From: Symbiodinium natans
Taxonomy: Eukaryota; Sar; Dinophyceae; Suessiales; Symbiodiniaceae
Assembly: GCA_905221605.1 (NCBI GenBank)
Contig: CAJNDS010000256.1
Location: 55,077 to 119,076 of the forward strand
Reading direction: 5' to 3'
DNA length: 64,000 nucleotides
Notes under the pieces: model-generated
Told to the model about the DNA's origin: nothing
Databases searched by the model: none
What the model saw: only the letters and a program-made list of their open reading frames with translations
Program-made: the position numbers and the translations under genes
Shown: positions 43,210 through 52,410 of the stretch, in pieces
Position numbering within the stretch: position 1 is the stretch's first letter
Layout: each line of letters opens with the position of its first letter

Positions 43210-45773
43210 ATGTCCGCAGAGGTTGCAGGTCAGGCTGAGGGCGTCACCCTCCTCGAAGCTATCGAGGGTGGAGACGTTCCCTATCCCGAGCGGATGAGCT
43301 ACGTCGCTTGGCTTAAGTGGCGTAGGGAGACTGGCAGCCGTCCATTGTCCAAGCGGGATGGGGTCAGCACTACGCCAGAGCAAGAGGCGGCTCTCTGGCG
43401 GAAAGTCATGAAGTTCCTCCATGACGCCGAAGACGAGGACGAGGATGAAGAGGAAGAAGAAGAGGACTCCGAGCTAGTCCCTGAGGCCTCGGGCGCTGGA
43501 GGCGACAGTCCGCCGCGGGTGGACGTCAGCGCCGCGGCTAGGGAGCTGGCCATGGTCCCTACCGGTGCTGCCTATGTCCCTGCTACGGCACCGGTCCCGC
43601 CCGGCGGGACCGTCCGGTCCGCCGTCGACAGCAGGTTCAGTGCCAGGCACCGCAGAGGGCTTGCAGGCGGAGCTGCGCGCGATTTTCCGTCCAGACCAAG
43701 AACCGGTCGCGGACTACTTGACGCGTGTTTCGCGGATTGTCCTCGCGCTGAAAGCGCATGGAGTCACGGTGAACTCCCGTGACCTTGACGCCTTAAGCAC
43801 CAAAGCCACCCTCCTTGCGGATGAGTTCTCCAAGATAGGCGGGGACTGGCATCCGACGGATGGTCCGTCGGCTGCGGACCAGGTTCTCGGTCGCGGCTTT
43901 GCGCCGTGGCGAGGACCCCGAAGACGCAGAGGAGATTCAGCGCGAAATCCAATGCATCGGGGAGCTTATCCTCGCGTTAGGGGGAAAAGAAAGCTCGAGC
44001 CAAGAGAAGGTTTGGAGCTCCCCGTCCGATGTGCCAGTTGAAGCCGTGGGGCCGCGTTCCCCAGGGCTCCCACAGCCTGCGACTGCAAGTGGGTTAGGGG
44101 AAGGATTGGACCGTGGAGGTTTGCACACTGCTGAGGTTGCAGGTGGTCCTTCCGCGGCCCGTGTCCTGGGCGCGACGGACGGCGATTCCCCTTTGCACGC
44201 GAAGCTTGCTGCGCTGGAGATGGAGATAGAAGCCCTGAAGCGAGGTTCAGACGGCGGAGGTTCGCAGACCGGGTCCCAACACCCGGCGGGCGATTTCGCC
44301 GCCGCACTCGCCGCCCAAACAGAAGCGCTGAAAGAAGCGTTAGCGCAGAGGGGCGGGCAAAGCTCCATAACTACGGTCAAAACTGACCTCACGTGGCCGA
44401 CGCTGACCGACGACAAGTCGGACGCGCGAGACGTTGTCCTGTTCTACGAGGAGTTCGAGGACGTCTGCGCGCTGGCCAACAACTGTCGCGGTATGAGTGC
44501 GCGCGAAAAGCTGTTAGCGCTACGCGGGCGCTGCCGCGGCTCGCGCATGAAGACGTACACGAACGCGTACCGCGCAGCGTGGAAGTCGGGAGAGGTTCTC
44601 TCAGATCCACAGGCGGTGTATGACCGCATCAAGAACAAGCACTTGATGTTTGGGGAATCGCGGGAGGAAAGAGAAGTCCGCGTGGATGGTGAGCATGCCT
44701 CCCTCGCTAAGGGTAAGCTCACAGGCCACCAATTCGAGCCTTTGTTTGAGGCCTCGATCGCGGACCTCGAGGCGGTAGGTCTTGGGAAGACCCCACGAGA
44801 GTTGTATCTCTCGTACCTCCGCAAGATGCCCCCGTATCTCCAAAAGGAGATCCGGAACGACAAACGGTTGTGGCCTGGCGATCCCAAGGATGGCGGGTTG
44901 CGAGGACCGCAGACTTGGGAGGAGAGCCACAAGGTCGTTCTGGAGTACGAGCAGAGGGAAGCAGCTCACAGGGCTGTTTCCCACTCTGTGTACACAGCGA
45001 CCGGTTCGCAGAGCGCGGACCCGGCGGTCGCGCTAGCCGAGGCTCAGAAGGAGATTAAGAGTCTCAAGGCCGCTGCGAAGGCTGCTGCGAAAGGAGCAGC
45101 TGCCGCGGCCAAGGCTGGCGCGGACCAGACGTTTGCCGCTGCGTCGAAGGGAGCTGGCAAAGGAGCGGACAAGAAGATCTGCTTCCACTTTCGCGATCAT
45201 GGGAATTGCCCGAAAGGGGATGCCTGCCCGTACAGCCACGACAAGGAGCTTCGCAGAAAAGCTCTCGCGGCCAAGAAGGGTGACCAAACCTTTGCCACTG
45301 CGAAAGGTAAAGGCAAAGGGAAGGGAGGTGGCAAGGCAAAAGCCAACGCAAAGCCTAAGGCTGCGGCCAAAGGCGCGGCAAAGCCACCAGGCACTGTTTG
45401 CCCCTTTTTCTCCAAGAATGGGTCGTGCAAGAAAGGAGCCAGCTGCGACATGGTCCACAACCTGACGACCTCAGGAGGGACGCCGGCCTTGCCTGCCAAC
45501 TGGGCCCCGCCCTCCGGTGCTTCCATGTCTAACCCCTTTGCCGCGTTCAGTGTCCAGATAGGCAGCTCAGGCGTCCAGGCAGGCGTCTTAGGAGCCGCAG
45601 GACACGCTGCCGGCGCAAACCACGTGACCGAGGAACTCGTGGTGGGCATGATGAACCGGGCTGCAGAGCTGGGGATCGGCGCTGAGGATCCCGGCTTCCC
45701 GGTCGTGAGACTCGAAAAGTGGGTCCACCCCGAATACTGCATGGAATTGCTTCGGGAGCCCCCGTTCCTCTGA
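43210..45773 (+). CDS. Gag-like protein with two CCCH zinc fingers (frameshifted)
   Basis: Start ATG at 43210 (MSAEVAGQ). Coding moves through three frames: frame 1 to about 43630 with an acidic EDEDEDEEEEEE tract, frame 2 to about 43885 (AELRAIFRPDQEPVADYLTR), then frame 3 from about 43890 to the stop at 45773. The last part holds a retroelement Gag core (DARDVVLFYEEFEDVCALAN to WEESHKVVLEYEQREA, about 44415-44960). Two perfect C-x8-C-x5-C-x3-H fingers follow at 45180-45239 and 45399-45461, separated by Lys/Ala/Gly-rich linkers. The fingers replace the usual CCHC knuckles and presumably bind RNA. The two +1 shifts are shared with the second copy. They mean either decay, programmed shifts or sequence errors. 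GC-rich against its flanks. Confidence 0.7.
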
Positions 45774-46606
45774 AGGGGGCAGCAGTCTTGCGCGTCACGC
45801 TGCTGGAAGGCAGGACGGCGGACGACTGTCGCCCCAACACCGAAATTTTCGTGCGATGCAAAATCGCAGCCAGGGGTACGTCCGATTGGCACGGACTTAT
45901 CCTCGGCGGCAGAGCGCTGGACTGCGCCGGAAGGATGGGCTTGGGATTCAGGCCGGGTCCCGACTTTCATGTCCTCGACACGCTGGGAATCAGGATGCCC
46001 AGATGTGAGGATCACAGCAGGACTCGGAAGGACAGGGCCTATGCCTTTGAAGCGTGGTTGTCAAGCCTGGACGACGCGTCATGCACCGAGCCTGGGGGCG
46101 GAAGTCGTGAGCTTCTCCGCTATGACGGGGAAGAGCCGCTCGAGCTCTCGCCAGGTGATGGGGTGCTGGTGCCAGTCGTGCGGGAGGCAGGAGTCTCCGC
46201 AGAGGGATCCCTGTCCGAGGTTGTGCTTCCGGTTGTGGGGTTGAGGCTGTGCCAGGTCTCTGGCCCACAGGAGAGGGTAAAGGGTTTGTTTTGCTTGCAG
46301 CCCAAGAGTGTGATCACTCTCTCCAGCCGGGCGAGGTTGTTGCGGAAGTGCGTTCCGGCCTCGTCAGCACTGCGGCTTGTGGTTGTGGCGCGATTGAGAC
46401 GGTGTTCGAGTCAGAGCCGTCTCCGCAGGCATGTGCGGATTGTGGGGTCGCCGTTGCTTCGGTTGACCATGACCCGTGCTTTGCTTGCGGGTCCGCGTCC
46501 AGGGCCGCGGCAAGAAGCTTCCAAGGTTGTTCCTCGTGTGCGCGGTCCTTTGGGCGGCTGCGTACCGGCGCCAGGATCGGTGTGCTATCGGTCCTTGCTG
46601 CGGTGA
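45719..46606 (+). CDS. Protease-like region downstream of Gag, -1 frame
   Basis: Overlaps the end of Gag by 55 bases in the -1 frame, a common Gag-Pol arrangement, though no canonical slippery heptamer is visible. ILGGRALDCAGRMGLGFRPG (about 45897-45958) resembles the C-terminal strand and helix of a retropepsin (I-G-R-D/A-x-L type), followed by HVLDTLGIRMPRCED. The catalytic D[ST]G expected about 60-80 residues earlier is not visible, so proteolytic activity is doubtful. Beyond about 46250 the true coding frame is probably the one used by the Pol ORF; the last ~100 codons here (Arg/Leu-rich) look out of frame. Confidence 0.5.
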   Translation: MGPPRILHGIASGAPVPLKGAAVLRVTLLEGRTADDCRPNTEIFVRCKIAARGTSDWHGLILGGRALDCAGRMGLGFRPGPDFHVLDTLGIRMPRCEDHSRTRKDRAYAFEAWLSSLDDASCTEPGGGSRELLRYDGEEPLELSPGDGVLVPVVREAGVSAEGSLSEVVLPVVGLRLCQVSGPQERVKGLFCLQPKSVITLSSRARLLRKCVPASSALRLVVVARLRRCSSQSRLRRHVRIVGSPLLRLTMTRALLAGPRPGPRQEASKVVPRVRGPLGGCVPAPGSVCYRSLLR

Positions 46607-49600
46607 CTGTTCTCGCTTCGGTGTGGGGCGGGAGCGGCCCGGTTGGGCGCCCTGTTGAGGAGCCTGGAGTGCTTACTTGCTTGGACCACCTTCCAAGCGT
46701 CGACAGCTGGTGGGAGGCGCCAGGTGGTTACGCGTCTGTGTGGGGTAGGCGCCCTGCGCAGAAGGACCTTGGGACCGTGGCGGTCGAGAAGGCGCCTTAC
46801 GAAACGTGCTTGCTTCAGCGCGCAGGTGAGGCGTGGCGTCTTTGGGACACGAGGGATTTGCGTGTGGCGGAAAGCGTTGCGTGCAGCGATGAGGTTCCCG
46901 TCACCGAACGCCTCGCGGTCTTTAGGACGCGCAAGGGGCCACGCTGGGCTGGCTGGCGTGAGGGATCGGCCACGGCTGGAAGAGGCGCAAGTGACGCTGT
47001 GCGCCCGGCAGACGCGGTCGACACGGCGCGCTGCCCGAGCTATCATATCGTGGAGAGCTGGGATATCGACAAGATGATCGAAGAGCCTCCAACGGACTAT
47101 TATTATGAGCAGCTCGCGGCAGATATGCGCGCCCGGCACCCTAAGGCGTGCCCGCACCTCCTCGACCACCTCGTTTCCTTAGAGGGTTTCCTTGATAAGA
47201 CAATCTTGTTTGGGTTCTCCTTTGGGATCAGTAAGGCCGAAGTTTGTGTCTCCAAAGGTAAGCTCCTAGGACACAACATTGGGCGGGACGGGAGTTCGCC
47301 TGACGAAGAGCGTTGTCAGGCGGTGATTGACTTTCCCCCGCTCTGGGAGAAGCTTCACATTCAGCAATTTTTGGGTTGCGCAAATTGGTTGCGCGGCTAC
47401 CTGCCTGTTGAGTATGGGCACGCAGCCAAGATTTTAGGGCAGTGGCAGAAGCCAGGCGCCGTCTTCCCTGAAGGCGGGCTGGGCTCAGCCGCCACCGAGG
47501 GTTGCAAAGCCTTTAAAGCGATTAAGCGCATGATGCAGAACCGCATCAATTTGGCTACCTTCGATGAGGCCTCTGCTGCGGATGGGTCGTGTCCCCTTGA
47601 GCAGATCGCGGATGCGTCGGGCATCGCGGTAGGGGGCAGCGTCGTGCAGATGACGCGTGACTTGAGTCAGCTCAAAGTGCTTATGACGCACTCAAAGAGC
47701 TTGACCCCCGCGCAGCAGAACTGGCCGCCCTTGATACAAGAGGCGTTTGCCCAGCTCGAGGTAAAGCGGGCGACACGCCGCATGTTTGGCTCTATTCGGA
47801 CTCTGTGTTGGACAGATCATGCCAACCTTACCCGAGCGCAAACGTCGGACATCGGAATGGATCCGAAACTCGTCCGGTGGGTTGCGGAAATCCTTATGGA
47901 TGGGTCCGAAATAAGGAGCCTTAGCGGTCGCTCAGCGACGCTGGGTGACAGTTTTAGCCGCAATCCCAAAGATCGGGATGCGCTCCTTGCGGCGAGGACG
48001 AAAGACCTCGAGGGCCTTTCGGGCCAACTCCGAGGTTTCGACCTGGACCAGTACCTCGGAGAGGGTACTGAAGGTGACGGACCCGTGCCCTGGGCGGTCG
48101 GCAACGACGCCGTCCCAGAGCCTGCGGGCCGTGTCCAGGCCGCGGCTGTGCCGATGTGCGTCGTCGCAGCCCTTCCGGTGCGCGTCATGGTTGTCTTTGA
48201 CTACGCGCGTTGGAAAGAGCAGGACGCAGAGCTGACTGAGATCAGGCGCGTTTTTCAAGCGAGCCTCCCTGGAGTTTCTGTGGCTGTCAGGGGTTGTTGG
48301 GGTCCGTTTGAGGATACCGACGGGCTTGCCTCGCATTTTGATTGCGGGGCCGGCAGGCTCGCAGGGACCAAGAAGATCAAGCGGATCAGGGTCGACTTGC
48401 TTACTTCGTGTGCCAAGGTTCTTAGGGAAGCTTCGGGGTTTCGCCCGCAATTCCTCGTAGGACTAGGGCAAGGCGGGCTTGTCACAGCCGTCCTTAGGTG
48501 GCCTTTGGTTGTTGAGCTCACGCTCCAAGCAAGGAACCTGCAGCGCAAGGAAGCCAGGGCTGTAGGAGAGGCTTGGGCAGGCATCAAGGCTATCTGGGCG
48601 GTGCGGCCACGCCTTTGGCGCACGCAGCAAGGCCACTTGGAAGTGGCCGAGGCTTGTCCGGAACTCAAGAAGGATTTTCCGGAGCCTCCCCTGCGAGGTT
48701 TTGGGATCGTAGGGAAGCAGGCATTGGGGGCGGAGGTTCTGCGGTCCTTGAGGCTGGACGCGGTTCGTTCCATCGATGATGCCAGCATTAGAGGGATGCT
48801 GGACGAACCGTCACGACCCCTCTGGGACCATGAGGGTCTGTGCATCTGCGGCAAGCGGACCTACCTGTTTTCTCGCTGCCCCGCCTGCATCGAGAAAGAG
48901 GCAGTCGATACCTCGGTAGAGATAGCCGAGCGGGAGGAGCCCGAACCTCCGCTTGAGGGCGACCTTGAGGCCCATGAGGTGGGCCTAGAGGTCAACTCCG
49001 TCCTTGCAACTTTGGATAGGACAGGAGGTTTAGTTAGGGTTAGGTCCTCAACCATCCAGCAATGGGCGGTAGGGTTCAGGACTACGCCCAAAGATGCTCC
49101 AGTTCCCACAGCATATGGCATGCTGAGTGGGAAGATATGGAAGAAGAGCCATTCCATGAAGCTCAGCCTCGGCTCCCAGCACAAGGATCTTTCCAAGTGG
49201 GGCGATGTGAAGCCTTACTGGACCACATGGGTGGTTAGAGAAGATGGTGCTGTGGTGGCGGGGCACAACTGCTCGCCCCTGAATGTGGTTCAGGGCGACA
49301 TCGTCGTGCATTGGTCGTCAGTGGTGAACTGGCACGGCCACAGACATGTCGTGAATGAGCAGTGTGAAGTGCTCTGGAGGTCTAAGGTTAGAGAGGTTGC
49401 CTTAGACCCCTCCTTCGGCAAGCTGATAGCCCTTGTGGGTAGGGTTACTCAGGTCATTGGCTGGCGGGCAACCGGAGAAGCAGCTTCGGATCCCCGCAGG
49501 TCTACCCTGCAGGCGTCAAGGGTCCTTGCTCAATTCTCTTCGTCCAACGAGGGCGTAGGAGGGCATTGGACCGCGGGCGCTATCAGTCGCGGGAAGAATG

Positions 49601-52098
49601 CCAATGAGTGCAAGATGAAGGGTAGAGTTTTGGCGTTTATGGGTGAAGAGCACAAGGGCCCTGCAGTGGTTCCAGAGCTCGTTAGCCATAGCCCCATCCT
49701 GTGCATTTGGGACCATTCCTCAACCAAGGTCAAGGTCGAGTTTAAGGGCGGTGTTCCGTCTTTGAGCCTGATCGCGGAGGAGGACGAAAATCGTCGTGAG
49801 CAGCTTGCGGTCGAGGCAAGGGACGCGGCGAACATTTCGGAGTTCCGAGTCACGGGATCCCTTCGTACGGCGTGGTACGAGGGTCAGCGGCGCGATCCCT
49901 CATTGGCGGGCTCGATTCGCAAGCCAGAGCCGCCGATGGTGATATCCGGAGACGGGTTGCTTGAGCGCGAGGTGACCCTCAGGACGGGTCAAACCGTCGT
50001 TGTCCCAGTGGTTCCCAACGGGGCTGCGGGCGCGAATGGAGTGACCTGGCGCCGCGCTTGCTACAATTCAGTCCACTGCGGAGTCCTTGGGGCCCATAGG
50101 TCTGCTGAGGTTACCATCAAGCTGCTAGAGAGGGCAGTCTGGTGGCCCGACTTAGAGAAAGATGTGCGGACCTGGGTCGCCAAATGTCTCGCTTGCATTA
50201 AAGGCCGCTCTCGACCGACGAAGGTTGAGGCTCGTGCGGTCAAATGTGGCGCCGAGACATGCTGGCAGGAAGTCAGCGTGGACTGTGAAGGTCCGAACCG
50301 AGAGGACAGGGAGGGGCATAGGTACTCGCTTACGTACTTCGATTGCCTCAGTCATGCTGTCCTCCTCGAGCCGATGAGGTCTCTGACTCATGCTGAAGTC
50401 AGGAGGGCGTTCGTGCGCTGTGTGCTTCGCAGCAGGACGATCCCGAGCCTCATCAGGTCGGATAGAGGGCCAGAGTTCAAGAATGCGCTCATGGCAGAAC
50501 TCAGCGCTATGCTTGGGACCGAGTGGCGGTTCAGCGCGCCCTTGAGGCCTTGTGAGTTGGGCGCAAACGAGCGAGTCCACCAAGAAGTTCAAAAGGTGCT
50601 GGGGGCGGTCGTCAGGCAAGTCGGCGCCTCCCTTTCCGAAGCTTGGTCGGATTGGCTCGTGGTGGCGGAGTACGTCATAGATAATACTCCGGGACCCCAC
50701 GGGTATACCCCGAGGGACCTAGAGCGGAGCTGGTCGCTCGCTCTACCACTTGAAAAGGACGTCCTGCGAGACGCCTTGCAGTTTGAACCCATCTCTGATT
50801 GGGCTCGGAGCCAGTTTAAGCAGTTCTCGGAACTAGCTGCTGCGGTCCGAGAGCACTGGACGCGGTCTTCAGAAGCGCGGGCGAAACTTGCAAATCGCCA
50901 TAGGCGCACTGTGGACCTTAAGCCAGGCGACCGAGTGGTCTGGAACGCTCCGAGGGCCCGTTCAGAGGGGGCGGGGCGTGTGCCTTGGAAACCGGGTCTG
51001 ACCGGCCCCTGGCGCGTGTTTGTCAAGGGCCACAGGCTCACCTTGGAGCCCGTGTCGATGGAGTCGGGGGGTACTTCTTCCGCCCGGCGCGGCCCGATGG
51101 AGGCGCACGCAGAAGACTGCATTCTTGTTCCTGCGGACGCAGATGGCGCGGAATCCCGCGAGCCGGTCGTCTTTGAGGACGATGGAACCGGCGGGGACGG
51201 CTCGTCTCGCCCCAGCTTAGGGCAACAGGTTCAAGGCGACGCCAAGCAAGTGGAGTTCACGCTAACCAGGCGCGGGAGGGACTTCGTCCTCCGCCTTGGT
51301 GACCGCATTGCCTATCGGGGTGTAGGTGGAGGCCCGAAGGTGTGCAGGTTAGGGCGGGTCACGCAGGTAGATGCTGCCCGTGCGCAGGTCGGCGTGCACC
51401 GCTATCTCCCCGACGCCAGCGGGGTTCGCGTCAAATGGCGGCTCGCATACATCGCCGAGGACGGTGCGCTCACGCTTTCAGAGGGGACTCGTCCGGCCCA
51501 CGAAGCGGTTTCCGTCAGGGGGATCATTTCCAAGATCGACCTGAACCGCGACGGCGTGCTTGCTGCAGCCTCGGCCAGAAAGTTGGACAAGGGGGCGTAC
51601 TCGTTGCAGGACAGGACGCTCGAGAGAGCGTCTCGCACCAGCACGGGTGTGCTCTCGATCCGAGAGGCCCTCGCGGACCTCTTGGTCGCGGAACCCCGCG
51701 TGTTGCAGCCTAGGGCTTCCCCAGAGTCGGGTGCTGTCGAAAGCTGGTTCCGGCAGTATTTCCTTGGAGGGGTTGCCGATGTCTTAGAGGTTGCTTGGGG
51801 TGACGCGGTCGTCTCCGACGCGGCTAGGAGGCACGGGTACAGGGTTGTTCCCGCTTTTGTGCAAGGCAAGCAGGCCTACGGGATCACCTGGAACCTGGCC
51901 GCAGAAGAGCACTTAGAGGCCATTAGCGGCGCTGTTCTGCGCACAGAGCCGAAGGTGCTCGTGATTGGGCTTGAGGGCAAGAATGTGCCCCGGGCTTTCC
52001 TCCAGTCGTCGGGTGTGCGCAGGAACGCACGCGCGCGGGCGCCCACGTCGCGCTGCATTTGCAGGCACAAAAAGGCGAGTGGGAACCCTGGCGGCTAG
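46249..52098 (+). CDS. Ty3/gypsy-like Pol: RT thumb, RNase H, integrase and extra domains (no RT palm)
   Basis: Uninterrupted 1949 codons. Residues 30-90 are Cys-rich (CGCG, CADCG, CFACG); 108-127 look membrane-like. From about 310 come SKAEVCVSKGKLLGHNIGRDG and LHIQQFLGCANWLRGY, the RT thumb/connection. RNase H follows with Asp455, Glu498, Asp523, Asp567 (ADASG, IQEAF, WTDHAN, LGDSFSRN). Residues 640-860 (VMVVFDYARW, FLVGLGQGGLV) form an unassigned alpha/beta region, then a CxC...CxxC ribbon. Integrase: HHCC finger His1276/His1283/Cys1313/Cys1316; core Asp1345, Asp1405, Glu1441 with exact D-35-E spacing; SH3-like end (KPGDRVVWNAPRAR, GLTGPWRV). A BAH-like stretch (1680-1740) and a Rossmann-like stretch (1830-1905) end it. 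Fingers/palm are absent here and lie downstream at 52.6-53.7 kb. Confidence 0.8.
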   Translation: MPGLWPTGEGKGFVLLAAQECDHSLQPGEVVAEVRSGLVSTAACGCGAIETVFESEPSPQACADCGVAVASVDHDPCFACGSASRAAARSFQGCSSCARSFGRLRTGARIGVLSVLAAVTVLASVWGGSGPVGRPVEEPGVLTCLDHLPSVDSWWEAPGGYASVWGRRPAQKDLGTVAVEKAPYETCLLQRAGEAWRLWDTRDLRVAESVACSDEVPVTERLAVFRTRKGPRWAGWREGSATAGRGASDAVRPADAVDTARCPSYHIVESWDIDKMIEEPPTDYYYEQLAADMRARHPKACPHLLDHLVSLEGFLDKTILFGFSFGISKAEVCVSKGKLLGHNIGRDGSSPDEERCQAVIDFPPLWEKLHIQQFLGCANWLRGYLPVEYGHAAKILGQWQKPGAVFPEGGLGSAATEGCKAFKAIKRMMQNRINLATFDEASAADGSCPLEQIADASGIAVGGSVVQMTRDLSQLKVLMTHSKSLTPAQQNWPPLIQEAFAQLEVKRATRRMFGSIRTLCWTDHANLTRAQTSDIGMDPKLVRWVAEILMDGSEIRSLSGRSATLGDSFSRNPKDRDALLAARTKDLEGLSGQLRGFDLDQYLGEGTEGDGPVPWAVGNDAVPEPAGRVQAAAVPMCVVAALPVRVMVVFDYARWKEQDAELTEIRRVFQASLPGVSVAVRGCWGPFEDTDGLASHFDCGAGRLAGTKKIKRIRVDLLTSCAKVLREASGFRPQFLVGLGQGGLVTAVLRWPLVVELTLQARNLQRKEARAVGEAWAGIKAIWAVRPRLWRTQQGHLEVAEACPELKKDFPEPPLRGFGIVGKQALGAEVLRSLRLDAVRSIDDASIRGMLDEPSRPLWDHEGLCICGKRTYLFSRCPACIEKEAVDTSVEIAEREEPEPPLEGDLEAHEVGLEVNSVLATLDRTGGLVRVRSSTIQQWAVGFRTTPKDAPVPTAYGMLSGKIWKKSHSMKLSLGSQHKDLSKWGDVKPYWTTWVVREDGAVVAGHNCSPLNVVQGDIVVHWSSVVNWHGHRHVVNEQCEVLWRSKVREVALDPSFGKLIALVGRVTQVIGWRATGEAASDPRRSTLQASRVLAQFSSSNEGVGGHWTAGAISRGKNANECKMKGRVLAFMGEEHKGPAVVPELVSHSPILCIWDHSSTKVKVEFKGGVPSLSLIAEEDENRREQLAVEARDAANISEFRVTGSLRTAWYEGQRRDPSLAGSIRKPEPPMVISGDGLLEREVTLRTGQTVVVPVVPNGAAGANGVTWRRACYNSVHCGVLGAHRSAEVTIKLLERAVWWPDLEKDVRTWVAKCLACIKGRSRPTKVEARAVKCGAETCWQEVSVDCEGPNREDREGHRYSLTYFDCLSHAVLLEPMRSLTHAEVRRAFVRCVLRSRTIPSLIRSDRGPEFKNALMAELSAMLGTEWRFSAPLRPCELGANERVHQEVQKVLGAVVRQVGASLSEAWSDWLVVAEYVIDNTPGPHGYTPRDLERSWSLALPLEKDVLRDALQFEPISDWARSQFKQFSELAAAVREHWTRSSEARAKLANRHRRTVDLKPGDRVVWNAPRARSEGAGRVPWKPGLTGPWRVFVKGHRLTLEPVSMESGGTSSARRGPMEAHAEDCILVPADADGAESREPVVFEDDGTGGDGSSRPSLGQQVQGDAKQVEFTLTRRGRDFVLRLGDRIAYRGVGGGPKVCRLGRVTQVDAARAQVGVHRYLPDASGVRVKWRLAYIAEDGALTLSEGTRPAHEAVSVRGIISKIDLNRDGVLAAASARKLDKGAYSLQDRTLERASRTSTGVLSIREALADLLVAEPRVLQPRASPESGAVESWFRQYFLGGVADVLEVAWGDAVVSDAARRHGYRVVPAFVQGKQAYGITWNLAAEEHLEAISGAVLRTEPKVLVIGLEGKNVPRAFLQSSGVRRNARARAPTSRCICRHKKASGNPGG

Positions 52099-52410
52099 AG
52101 GAGTGGGGCGCCTTGTTTGGGACGCTCGCAGAGCCACGCTGGCCTTGGGCTTTCGTGCGGGCTGACATGTGCCAGTTCGCGCGGGCCAGTGGCCGCGGCA
52201 ACCTCGTTGAGAGCGGGGCCCTGTGGCTCGCCGATTTCAGCTTAGAATCGGTAGGTTTGAGGTGTAGTAGGCCGGATGCGTTAGGCGCAGTGCAGCACAA
52301 GCACGTTGTGCGCGCGCAAGCCGACTACAACCTCATAGGGGCGGCTTTCTGCGCATCGCTCCAGGACCTTGGTCTGAGGGGCGCAGAAGAGCTGTGCACC
52401 GCTGCAGTTG
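52059..52410 (+). CDS. Frameshifted continuation of Pol C-terminal Rossmann-like region
   Basis: The frame AHVALHLQAQKGEWEPWRLEEW, then WPWAFVRADMCQFARASGRG, NLVESGALWLADFSLESVGLRC runs from about 52040 up to the A-rich tract. It continues the Pol C-terminal region after a shift near 52020-52040, within a GC repeat (GCACGCGCGCGGGCGCC) where a sequence error is plausible. Joined to residues 1830-1905 of the preceding ORF (DVLEVAWGDAVVSDAARRHG, KVLVIGLEG) it would form a methyltransferase-like alpha/beta domain. No catalytic motif is certain. Confidence 0.45.

Noticed and set aside
48440-48520. Serine hydrolase nucleophile elbow in FLVGLGQGGLV
   Set aside because: The nucleophile position is Gln, and no Asp/His partners could be placed.
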